From: Emiliania huxleyi CCMP1516 | Taxonomy: Eukaryota; Haptophyta; Isochrysidales; Noelaerhabdaceae | Length of the DNA stretch: 64,000 nt | Assembly: GCF_000372725.1 (NCBI RefSeq) | Contig: NW_005196755.1 | Coordinates: 329,663-393,662, forward strand | Reading direction: 5' to 3' | Shown here: positions 42,018 to 54,000 of the stretch, in pieces | Layout: every line of letters begins with the position of its first letter | Numbering within the stretch: the first letter of the stretch is position 1 | Notes under the pieces: model-generated | Told to the model about the DNA's origin: nothing | Databases searched by the model: none | Seen by the model: only the letters and a program-made list of their open reading frames with translations | Position numbers and translations under genes: made by a program

Positions 42018-45000
42018 ATGCAGGCTACGTACCCGCCTTCGGCGACGTCCGCGTCGTCGCTCCTGCTGCTCGCATCCGACGAGGGCCCTTCCACCCGCCG
42101 CCGCGCCGCGCGTGAGCTCTGCCATCGCGTCGGATCCACGCCGGCGGCGCGTGCGGCGCTGCTCGAGCACCTCGGTGACGGTGGCGAGGAGGAGGAGGAG
42201 AGCGATGAGAGGCTGGCGGGCCCTCCGCTCGTGCTCGATCCGGACTATCGAGCGGCTGCTGTTGAGACGCCGCTGCTTGCGGCGCCGGCGTGGGGCTCGG
42301 GAGCGCTCGTCGAGACCGAGCACGCACGGCGCTGCCTCCGGCTCCTCTCGCTCTCTCTTGAGCTGCGGAGGCCGGTGCTGCTCTCCGGACCGCCGGGCGC
42401 CGGGAAGAGCACGCTGCTCTCCGCCTTGGCGCTCGCCGCGGGCCAGCACGACAAGATGGTGACCGTCCACCTCGACGAGCAGGTCGACTCCCGCTCGCTG
42501 CTCGGCGCGTACGTGTGCGGCTCGACGCCCGGTGAGTTTGTGTGGCAGCCGGGTGTGGTGGCGCAGGCGGCGGTGCACGGGCGCTGGCTGCTGCTCGAGG
42601 ACGTGGACCGCGCGCCGCTCGAGGTCATGTCCGCCCTCGCACCCCTCCTCGAGCGCGGCGTCCTTTTCGTCCCCGGGCGCGGCACGTCGCACAGCGCCGC
42701 GCAGGGCTTTCGCCTGTTTGGCACAGTCACCAGCACCGTCGGGACGGGCGGCGGAGGAGGCGGCGCGGCGGCGGCGCGGGCGGCGGAGCGGGCGGTCTGG
42801 CAGCCCGACCTCTGGCAGCACGTCCACATCCCCTCGCCGCCCGCCTCCGACCTCGAGGCCTACCACACCACCCAACGGGGCTGAACCCACACTGGGTTCG
42901 ACACGCTTGGAGGTATGGTACTAGGCGGTAGTCTGTGCGTCGCACCGCCGGCTGCGCGCCGCGGCGCCGCGGCTCGTCCGCTGCTTCCTGCAGCTGCAGG
43001 CCGCCTCGGGAGGGGAGGCGGTGGCGGCGGCGGGGGAGGCGGGACCGGGAGGCGGGGGTTGGACGCAGGTCTCCCCACCCGCCGCCCCGCCCCTTGCCTC
43101 CGCCACCGCGCCGTCGGGCGAGGGAGCTTCGCTGGCGGAGGCGGCCGAGGCGGAGCTGGCGTCGGCGCGGCTGTCGCTGAGCGGCGGCCGCGCCTTCTCG
43201 TCGCGAGAGCTGTTTCGGTGGTGCGCGCGGATGGAGGCGGCGCTCGCCGCATGCGGCGCCGAGCTTCCCCCGCCGCAGGAGGAGGGTCGGCTGACCTCCT
43301 TCTTCCGCGAGCTGGTCGTCACCGAGGCGCGCCTCTGTCGCGGTGTAGTCGAGATCTAGTCGAGATGCAGGCGAGATGCAGTCGAGATCGTGACGCCCTC
43401 TGTGAGCCTGCCGGAGATATGGGGAGATGTGGGGAGATGTGGGGAGATGTGGGGAGATGTGGAGAGATCGGCGCCCTCTGTGAGCCTGCCGGAGCACTCC
43501 TCGTCACAGGCGCTCGACACGTTTGCTTCCCCTGTCCGACGCGACGCGCCGCGCCAGAAGCTCGCCGCGCTTATCGCCGCCCAATGGTCCCTCCCCGCTC
43601 CGCAGCTCCGCCACCTGGTCCAGCTGCGCAGGCCCGAGCTCAGCCTTTCCGACGGCGTCCTCGCCATCGGTCGCGCCCGCCTGCCGCTGCCCCAGCCGAC
43701 TGCGGCGGCCGAGGCGGCGGTGGCGGGCGCGGGCGGCGGCTTCGCGGCGACACGCCACGCCCTCGTCACGCTAGAGCGGGTCGCTGCTAGCGTGGCGCTC
43801 GGCGAGCCGCTGCTTCTGGTCGGCGAGACGGGGACCGGCAAGACGACCGTCGTGCAGCAGCTCGCGTCGATGCTCGGCCAGAAGCTGCTGGTGCACAACC
43901 TCTCGCAACAGAGCGACGCGTCGGAGCTGGTTGGGGGGTACCGGCCCGTGCAGCCGCGCCACGTGTACGCGCCCTTCGCCGCGCGCTTCGAGGACCTCTT
44001 CTGCCGCACCTTTTCGCGCTCCAAGAACGGGCCCTTCCTCTCCAAGCTGGCGCAGCGGCTCGCCAAGGGCGAGTGGGCGAGGCTGGTGGCGATGGCGGTT
44101 GGAGCCTGCAACTCTCACGCGGCGGCGCGGGCCAAGGAGCGCTGCGTAGAGCCTTCCAGCGGCGGCGGCGGCGGCGGAGGAGGAGGAGGAGGAGGAGGAG
44201 GAGGAGGCGGAGGAGGCGGAGGAGGCGGCGGAGGAGGAGGAGGAGGCGGCGGCGGCGGCGCGGGCGCGGCCTTGGACGAGGAGTGGGAGAGCTTTGCGGC
44301 AGAGGCTGGCCGTCTCCGACACCAGCTGCGGCGCGAGGCGCAGGGCGGCGTCGACATGTCCGGGACACGTCCACGACACGTCCGAGAAGTGTCGCGTAGG
44401 CGCGAGGCGCAGGGCGGCGTCGGCGGCGCCGCGTTTGCGTTCGTCGAGGGCGCGCTGGTTCAGGCCGTCCGCGAGGGGCATTGGCTGCTGCTGGACGAGG
44501 TTAACCTAGCGGCACCGGAGACGCTGCAGCGCGTCGCGGGCTTGCTCGAGGCGGGCGGCTCGCTCGCCCTCACCGAGAAGGGCGAGGCCGACGCTGTACC
44601 GCGCCACCCAAACTTCCGCCTCTTCGCCGCGATGAACCCACCGACCGACTTTGGCAAGAAGGAGCTGCCCGCCGGCATCCGCTCGCGGCTGACCGAGCTA
44701 TACGTGCCACGCCTTTCCTCGCCCGAGGTGAGACTAATAAGACCGCGCCAGAGTGACAGTGATGAGAGTAGCAATGAGAACCGCCATAATGAGAGCCCTA
44801 GTCTCAATCGCAATCATCACCGCAACCCCTCTCATCGCCAGGACCTGTCGCTGATCGTGATTGCCTACCTCGGCCCGCTGCTGCCCTCGCCTCCCGTCGG
44901 CCCAATCGTCGCCTTCTACCAAGCCGCCCTCGACGCAGCCGCCACAACGCTGCTCGACGGCGCCGACCAGCGGCCAGAGTACTCCCTGCGCACCCTCTGC

Positions 45001-48000
45001 CGCGCGCTGAGCTACGTGCGCGCCGCCGTGCCGCTCGGGTACGGCTTGCACCGCTGCTTGTACGACGGGTTCCACATCACCTTCGTCGCGCAGCTGCAGG
45101 CGCGCTTCCAGCCGCAGGTCGAGGCGCTGCTACTTCGCCATCTGATGCCTCCGAAGCCAAACAAGCCGCCCCGCCCGCCGCCAGCGAGGGCGCCTGCCCG
45201 GCCTTCGGGCGACGGCTGGGTCGAGATCGGCGGCTTCTGGCTGCAGACGGACCCTCGGCACACCGCGTCGGCCGAGGACCCGCGCTTCATCGTCACCCCC
45301 TCGATCGAGGCGCGCTTCCGCCAGCTAGCGCGCATGGTGGCGGCGGGCCGGTACCCGGTCCTGCTGCAGGGGCCGACCTCGGCCGGAAAGACGTCCGTGA
45401 TCGAGCGGCTCGCCGCGGCGACGGGGCACGTCCTGCTGCGAATCAACAACCACGAGCACACCGACGTGCAAGAGTATGTCGGCGCCTTTGCGCCCGACGA
45501 GCACGGCAAGCTCGCCTTTCCGCCGTACCTCCGCATACGCATATCTCCCCACATCTCCCCCGCATCCCACAGGTAAGCTTGTCTTCCGCGACGGCGCGCT
45601 CACCACGGCAGTGCGGCACGGCCACTGGGTCGTGCTCGACGAGCTCAACCTGGCGCAATCGGAGGTTCTGGAGGCGCTGAACCGGCTGCTCGACGACAAC
45701 CGCGAGCTGCACATCCCCGAGACGGGCGAGACGCTCACACCGCACGCGCACTTCATGCTCTTCGCGACGCAGAACCCGCCCGGCGCCTACGGAGGCCGGA
45801 AGGTCCTCTCGCGCGCGTTCCGCAACCGGTCCGCGCAAACCGTCGCACGCACATTGCCCCTCGTAGAGCATTGAGCCTCGCTCTGCTCGCTCATTCTCTG
45901 TCACTGCCCATGCACTCGGGGCGCAGCGGGCCCTCTGCCCTCTCTCTCTCTCTCCATCCTGCTGTGGCGAGGGTGTCTGCTCCACTCCTCCACCTGGCCT
46001 TCAGGTTCCTCGAGATGCAGACCGATGAGATCCCCATATCTCCCCATATCTCCCCATATCTCCCTCCAGGTTCCTCGAGATGCAGACCGATGAGATCCCC
46101 ACATCTCCCCATATCTCCCCATATCTCCCTCCAGGTTCCTCGAGATGCAGACCGACGAGATCCCCATATCTCCCCATATCTCCCCATATCTCCCTCCAGG
46201 TTCCTCGAGATGCAGACCGACGAGATCCCCACATCTCCCCATATCTCCCCATATCTCCCTCCAGGTTCCTCGAGATGCAGACCGACGAGATCCCTGCGGG
46301 CGAGTTGACGACCATCCTCGAGCGGCGGTGCGCCATCTGCACCATACCTCCCGGGTGCTCGAATCCAGTGCGGGTTCACTGCAATGGGTGGTGCGGTAGG
46401 TGCGCCATCCCCGCCTCCTTCGCCGCAAAGATGGTATCGGTGATGGGCGAGCTGCAGCGGCGCCGTTCGTCGTCGCGCGTCTTTGCGGGCAAGGCAGACG
46501 AGCCGCTCACCGCACCACCCACGGGGCTGAACCCACACTGGATTCGATACCCTGGAGGTATGGTACTAGGCGGGCTTCATCACGCCGCGCGACCTCTTTC
46601 GCTGGGCCGAGCGGCGGCCGGGCACGTACCAGGAGCTGGCCGAGGCGGGCTACGCGTTGCTCGCCGAGCGGCTCCGCTCGACGCCCGAGCGGGAGGTGTG
46701 CACCTCCCTCTCATCTCCGCCCCCTCCACCCCCTTCCCCTCCTGCCCCCCCCCCCCCAGGTGGTGGCGCAGGTGCTCTGCTCGCTCCTCCCGCGCGTGCA
46801 GCTCTGCGCCGAGACACTCTACGAGCGGCTGCTTTGCGGCGCGCCAGGTGGCCCGCCGACCGCCGGGCCGCACGAAGGCGGTACGGTCTGGCTGCCGTCG
46901 ACCCGCCGGCTCTACGCACTCGTCGCCGCTTGCATGGCCTCCTCCGAGCCGGTCCTGCTCGTCGGGGACACGGGGACGGGCAAGACGACCGTCTGCCAGC
47001 TGTATGCGCAGGCGGCGGCGCAGGCCCTCCACATCATCAACTGCCACCAGCACACCGAGGCGGCAGACTTTGTGGGCGGGCTGCGGCCGACGCGCGGCCG
47101 CACTCTGCAGCTCGCGGCGCTTCGGGGGCGGGTCGCGGCGCTCGAGGCGGAGGCGGCTTCCGCGCGCGCGGCCAGGGCGAGCGGGCCCGGCGCGCCGGCG
47201 GACGGCGGCGCGGGGAGGGAGGGTGGCTCAGGCGCCGCGCCGATGGATTGTGATTGCGCGCCGGAGGAGGAGGACGAGGCGGCGCTCGCGGGCAGACTCG
47301 GCGAGCGCGCCGAGGAGTGCCGCGCCCTCCTGGCCGCTGCCCTCGCGCCGCCGGCCGAGGGCGCCGGCGCGACGGAGGCTGCTGCGGCGAGGCTGCGGGC
47401 TGCGCTACACGAGGCCGAAGCGCTGGCCGACGAGCTGCGCGCGGCGGCCGCGCTGTTTGTGTGGGTTGACGGGCCTCTCGTGACGGCGATGCGCCGCGGC
47501 GACCTCCTCCTCATCGACGAGATCTCGCTGGCCGAGGATGCGGTGCGCGATCCGCACCATACCTCCAGGGTTCTCAAATCCAGTGCGGGTTCAGTCCGGT
47601 GGGTGGTGCGGTAGGTGCTCGAGAGGCTCAACTCGGTGCTGGACCTGAGCCGCACTCTGACAGTGCCGGAGAAGGGCGAGCGGCAGCTCGAGACGATCGT
47701 CGCGCACCCATCCTTCCGGCTCCTCGCCACCATGAACCCCGGTGGTGACTTTGGGAAGAAGGAGCTCTCGCCGGCGCTGCGCAACCGCTTCACCGAGGTG
47801 TGGGTGCCTGCGGTCACCGCGCGCGAGGAGCTGCTCTCGCTGCTCTCGCGGACGCTCAGCGCGGCCGACGCGCCGATGGAGGAGGCGGACGCCACCGCCG
47901 CCTGGGACGCGGGCGACGCGGCGGAGGCGATGCTCCTCTTTGTCGAGTGGCTGGGGGAGCGGCGCGGCCGCCGCCCAAGCAGCGGGGGGCCGTCCTTGCG

Positions 48001-51000
48001 CGACCTGCTGGCGTGGGCGTCTGGCTTGCGGGCCATCTCTCCCCATCTCTCCCCAGATCTCCCCATATCTCCGCACAGGCGTGGGCCGGCTTCGTGCGCG
48101 AGACGCAGCCGCGGCTCGGCTGGCCGGCCGCCTACGTGCACGGCGCCTGCCTCACCTTCGTCGACGCGATGGGGCTGCAGGTCCCCTCCTCGCGCAATGA
48201 GAGCAGTAGTGGCAGGAGGAGAAGAAGTGGTAGTAGTAGTAGTAGTAGTGGTAGCATAGTAGTAACACTCGCCGCAGGTCCCCGCCTCGCGCAATGAGAA
48301 AGAGGATGACGGTGGTGAGAGTAGCAATACTAGCGACAGAATCACAATCAGCATGTCGCCGCAGGTCTCCTCCTCCCGCGCCGAGAGGGAGGCGCTCCGC
48401 GCCGCGTCCGTGTCGAAGCTCATCTCCCTCCTCCCCACTCACGAGCAGCGCCGCGCCGATCTGTACGTCGGCACCGACACCTTCCCCGCCTTCGCGGCCG
48501 GCGCGGCGCCGTCGCCCACAGCCTCGCCCAACGGCGGCACGACGCAGTTCGGGCTCGACCCGTTCTTCGTGCCTCTCGGGGGCGGCGCGCCCTGCGCGGG
48601 CGGCTTCTCGCTGGCCACGCCGACCCCGCGCGCCAACGCCTTCCGCGTGCTGCGGGCGATGCAGCTGCGCAAGCCCGTCCTTCTCGAGGGCTCGCCTGGC
48701 GTCGGCAAGACCTCGCTGGTGCAGGCGCTCGGCGCGGCGTGCGGTCACGCCGTCGTGCGCATCAACCTGTCGGAGCAGACGGACCTGATGGACTTGCTCG
48801 GCTCGGACTTGCCGGTCGAGGGCGCGCCGCCGGGGACGTACGCCTGGCAAGACGGGCCATTCCTGGCCGCGCTGCGGTCCGGGCACTGGGCCATCCTCGA
48901 CGCGCGCATGCGGGGACGCGTCCGGGACACGTCCGCGACACGTCCGAGACGGGTGCGGTAGGTGATCCTCGACGAGCTCAACCTCGCCCCCCAGGCCGTG
49001 CTCGAGGGGCTAAACTCGTGCCTCGACCACCGCGCGACCGTCTACGTGCCCCGAGCTCTCGCCGCCTCCGTCGAGTGCCCGCCCGGGAACGGCGTCTCTT
49101 CACACCTCTGGTCTGTGAACAGGTGCCCGAGCTCGCCGCCTCCTTCGAGTGCCCGCCCTCGTTCCGCGTGTTTGGATGCCAGAACCCGCTGCAGCAGGGC
49201 GGCGGCCGCAAGGGGCTGCCAAAATCGTTCCTCAACCGCTTCACGCAGGTGGCGACCCTCCCTTCCCTCCAAGGGTATCGAACCCAGTGCGGGTTCAGTC
49301 CTGTGGGTGATGTGGTAGCACGCGTGCGGTGTGGGCACGTGTCCCATACCTCCAAGGGTATCGAACCCAGTGAGGGTTCAGTCCCTTCGGTGGTGCGGTA
49401 GGTGTGGATGGAGGAACTCGACACGGCGGACATGCGCGCCATCGCCGGCTCGCTCTTCGCCGCGCTGGGCGCGCCCCTCCTCGAGCAGCTCGTCGGCTTC
49501 GTGCGCGCGCTGCAGGCGGCGCTCGCGAGGCGCGAGTTTGGCGCCGCGGGGGGGCCGTGGGACTTCAACTTGCGCGACGTGTTCCGCTGGTGCGAGCTGA
49601 TGCTCGCCGAGCAGGCGCCAGCGGTAGCACCTGCTTCTCACAACGACCACTCTTCTTATTGTTAATGCTCGCTGACCAGCCACCGCTAGCTAGTCGGCGG
49701 TGAACTGACTAATGCTCGCCGAGCAGGCGCCTCGAGGTCACCCGAGGTTACCCGAGATTACCCGAGATTACCCGAGATTAGGCGCCGCCGCACTGGCGGC
49801 CCGGCGCCTTCCTCGACGCGCTCTTCCTGCAGCGCTTCCGCTCGGAGTCCGACCGCAAGGCGGCGCTCCGCCTCTATCGCGAGTCGATGGGCGGCTGCGA
49901 CGCCGCTCAGCTGCCGCCGCTGCAGCCGCACTTCGCTGTCTCCTCGCGGTGGGTTCAGGTGGGCTGCGCGTGGCTGCCGCGCGCCGCGGCGCAGCTGCCG
50001 CCGCCGCCGCCGCTGCAGCTTCTGCACGGCATGCTGAGGCCGCTTCAGGCGCTGATCCTCGGCGTGCGGATGGGCTGGATGTGCGTGGTCAGCGGCGAGG
50101 GCGGGGCGGGCAAGTCGTCCTCGCTGCGCCTGCTCGCGCAGCTGTCGGGAGCGCGGCTCGAGGAGACGGTTCTCTCCACGGCGACCGACACCACCGAGCT
50201 GCTTGGCTGCTTCGAGCAGACCGAGCTCTCGCGGCTTCAGCTCGAGACGCTGCAGGAGGCGGACGAGCTGGGCCGCAGCCTGATCAGCCAACTGGCCGTG
50301 GTCGGTGTCTCGGAAGTGTCTCGGAAGTGTCTCGGAAGTGTCTCGGACACCCAACTGGCCGCGGTCGGAGCCGCCGCGGGCAACAAGGCGTCGGGCGTCG
50401 CGCCGCTTGAGCTGGCAGCGGCGCTGCAGGGCGCGCTCGAGACGCTCGCCGCTGACGGCGCCGAGGAGCGTGCCGTGGGGGGGCCTTCACCGCCAGCCGA
50501 GTGGAATGAGGCCTTTGAGAGGCGCGCCGTCGAGGCGACCAGCCTGCTGGACTCGGCCGTGGACTGCCTGCGCCGCTCGGCGGGGGCGGCGGCGGGCGAT
50601 AGCGGCGGCGCGGCGGCGGCGCGCGTGAGCGCCCTGCGCTCGCGCAACGCGGCGATGGCGTCCTTGCGCGAGAGCGGCGGCAAGGGCCGGTTCACGTGGG
50701 TTGACGGGCCGCTGGTTCGAGCAATGGAGGGCGGCCACTGGCTGGTCCTCGACAATGCAAACTTGGCAAACCCGTCGGTGCTCGACCGGCTCAACCCGCT
50801 CTTCGAGCGCGGCGGCCGGCTGCTGCTGCCCGAGTGCGGCCTCAAGGCGGGCGGGGTCGTCCGCGAGGTGGCGCCGCGCCCCGGCTTCCGCCTCTTCCTT
50901 TGCGTCAGCCCTGCCGCCGGCGAGCTCTCGCGAGCGATGCGTAACCGCGGCTTGGAGGTGACGCTGCTGCCGCCGCCCGCCGCCGGGCGCGACGTGCTCT

Positions 51001-54000
51001 CCATGCTGCGCACCGAGGGGCGCGGCACGCTCGCGGCACGCTCTCTCGACGCGGGGGGCGTGCCCGGGACGGCGGACATGTCTCGGACATGTCGCGGACG
51101 CCTCCCAGACGAGGGGGGCGTGCCAGGGGCGGAGCTCTGTCTCGAGCTGCTGGCGGCGCACGCCCAGGCGGGGGCGGCGCGGCCGCGAGCGCTGCTGCAC
51201 TGCGGCGAGGTGCTCGTGTCGAGGCTGGCGAGCGGGCTCTCCCTGAGGTCAGCACTCACAGACGCGACTGACCTCGCGTACGCCGGCCGCGGGCTGCCGG
51301 ACGGCGCGCGCGCGGTGGCAGGAGCGGCGCTGGCTCGGTGCGACCCGGCGCTTCTCGAGGGCGGCGGAGCCGGGCTCGCGCTCCTCGGCGCCCTTCGCCT
51401 CGACCGCGCGTCCTCCCCCGCCCGTCCAGCGTGGCCGGTTGGCGTATCGAGCGCTGGGTTTGCGGACGAGCCAGAGGCGTGCACCGTTCGGGGGCAAGCC
51501 GCACTCGCCGTCCAGCTCGCTGCGTTGGTTCGCGCCGGCGTCGGGTGTCGCCGCGAGGGTTTCGAGTGCCGGCCGGCGGAGCTGCTGCGGCCCGCGCTGC
51601 TCGAGTTTGTTCTCCGCGCGAGCGAGCGCGACGCGCGGCGGCGGCGGGCGCTGCTGGTCGGGCTGGCGGAGCGGGCGGGCGCAGAGGCGGAGGACGAGCT
51701 TCCCCTCGCCGTGGCGCTGCTCGACGGGCTCCGCTCCTCGCCGCTGGCTCGGGCGGCGGGGTGCGCGCTCCGCGAGGCGTGCGCTGCCAGCGCGCCGCTC
51801 CTCCTTGACTTGTGCTCCGATTCGCCTTGCGACCTGCAGCGCTTCAACCCGCCCCTCTTTGATCTCGTCCGCCGGCACGCCGCGCCGCACGCAGCGCCCG
51901 ACGCGGCCGAGGAGGAGGCGGCGGCCGAGGGCGAGGGGAGAGCCGAGGCGGCTCGAGGGACGGCGTCGGAGGCCGCGGCGAGCCCCAGCGCCTCGTCAGA
52001 GCCGGCGGACTCCCCTTGCGCGGAAGCGTGGCGGCGGTACGTCGCGCTGCTCCCGCCGCTGCGCCTGGCGTGTGAGCTCGAGTGGGGAGGGTTGCTCGAC
52101 ACGGCGCGGCTCGCAAGGGCGGCGGAGTGCGTTGCGCCGAGCGAGCTCTCGCTGCTCCAGCTCTCTTACGCGCGCCGCGCCGCCGGAGCGCCGGCCGAGG
52201 CCGGGCGCCGCTCGCTGACCGAGGGCAGGGCGGCGTGGGAGGCGCTGGCAGGGACGATCTACCCGGCTCTCGCAGCCATCGGAGACGCGCTCGCCGGCTG
52301 GCTCGCGGCGCCCGGCTGCTGCGCCGCGGAGGGCGGACGGCCGCTGCTTGGGCGCCCCTCGGCGCGCGAGGCTGAGCCGCCGCGCGTGGCGGCGGTGCGG
52401 GCCGTCGCGCACGCGCGCCGCGCCCTGTGGACCCGCGCAGAGGCGTGCTACCCGTCCGACTCTGTCGCCCAAGACGTGCTCCTACTGTGGCGACCGCTGC
52501 TCAAGCGCCTTCGCCGCGCCGCCGCGCCGCCGCTCGCCCTGCCTCTGCCCAGCGCGGCGTCGGCCGCGTGCGACGCGCTCAGCGCAGCGGTCGGCTACGA
52601 GTCCTCGCGGCTGGCGCCGCTGCTTTGGAAGCGCGGAGGCCACCCGCAAGCGGCGCCGTCGGCCGCGCTGCTGGCGGCGTACACGCAGCTGCTCGAGGTG
52701 GCGGCGTCGGGGGAGGGAGGCGACGAGGCTCTGCAGGCCGGCAGCGCCGGCGAGGCCAGTGGCGCCGGCTCGGCCGCCGCGCCCCTGCGCCGCGCTCTCC
52801 TCGTGGGCGCGGCGACCCTGCGCTGCAGCTTCAGCGCCACTCCCTCGACGGCGGCGGAGGAGAGGCGGCTCGTCGAGATCCCGAGCGCCGTGCGCGCCAC
52901 GCTGCAAGCGGGCCGCCTCGCGCCGGAGCGGGGCGGAGGCCGCCTCGCGCCGCTGGTCGATGCGCGCAGCGCGCGGCACGAGGCCGACCTCCTGGCGCGC
53001 CTTGCTAGCCTCTCGTGGCGGCAACAGTCCGAGGGAGACAAGACAGCCGACGGAGTCGAGGCGGCCGGCGCGCCCTCCAGCGCCACCCGTGCGGAGGCCG
53101 CCGAGGTCGCGGCGCTCGCCGCCTCCCTTGTCGACCTCGTCGCCGACCATTGCGGCCGGAGCGCGCTCGACGCGGCGCCGGCCCAGTCGTTGCTCTGGCG
53201 GCTGCAGGCGCCGCCGACTGCCGAGGCTGGCCGCGCCCCGCCTCTGGGCGGCATCGCGCAGCAGGTGGCGCTGGCGTGGCACCGCCACTTGTGGACCGGC
53301 GCTGTTTGGCCGGCCGCGCCCGCCGCCGCGCCCGCCGCCGCGTCGCCTCACCTCTTAGGCGGGGGTCCCTCCCTCCTCCTCCTCTCCACCGACGCCGCGC
53401 CGGTCGCCTCCTTGCTGCGGGCCGCGCGAGACGCCCCGATGGTGCGCCGGCGGAGCGTCGAGGGGGACGGAAGGTACCCGAGGTGACCCGAGGTGACCCG
53501 AGGCTACCTGCGATTAGGCGGGCCGCCGGAGGGTCGAGGGCGAGCTGCTCTCTTTGTGCAGCAACGTGCTGCTGCCGGCGGCGTCGCGCCGCGGCGGCGC
53601 CGCGTCGGGCGCAGCGCTCGATAGGCGCCTCGCGTTGCACTGTCTCAGCCAGACTTTGCATGTCTTTCACCACGCGCTCGGCAGCGACGGAGCGGCGCAG
53701 CTGCAGGCGGGAAAGGGGAGGGGGGAGGGGGGGGATTGCCCCCGAGATTTGCCCGAGATGACCCGAGGCTGGCCCCGCGGCAGGCGGTCTTGCGCACGCT
53801 CGAGCAGAGCTGCGGCCCTGTGCTCTCCCGCGCCGGGGGCGGCGGCGGCGGCGGCTCTGCCTCACTCACGCCGGAGGCGCGCGGCGCGCTTGGCTCGCTG
53901 CTGGGCGCGCTGTACTCGACTCTGGAGCGCTGCGACGAGGCGCCGCTGCGGTCGTGCCTCGAAACCCTCGTCAAGCCGTGCTTGCTCGCGCTGCACGGGG

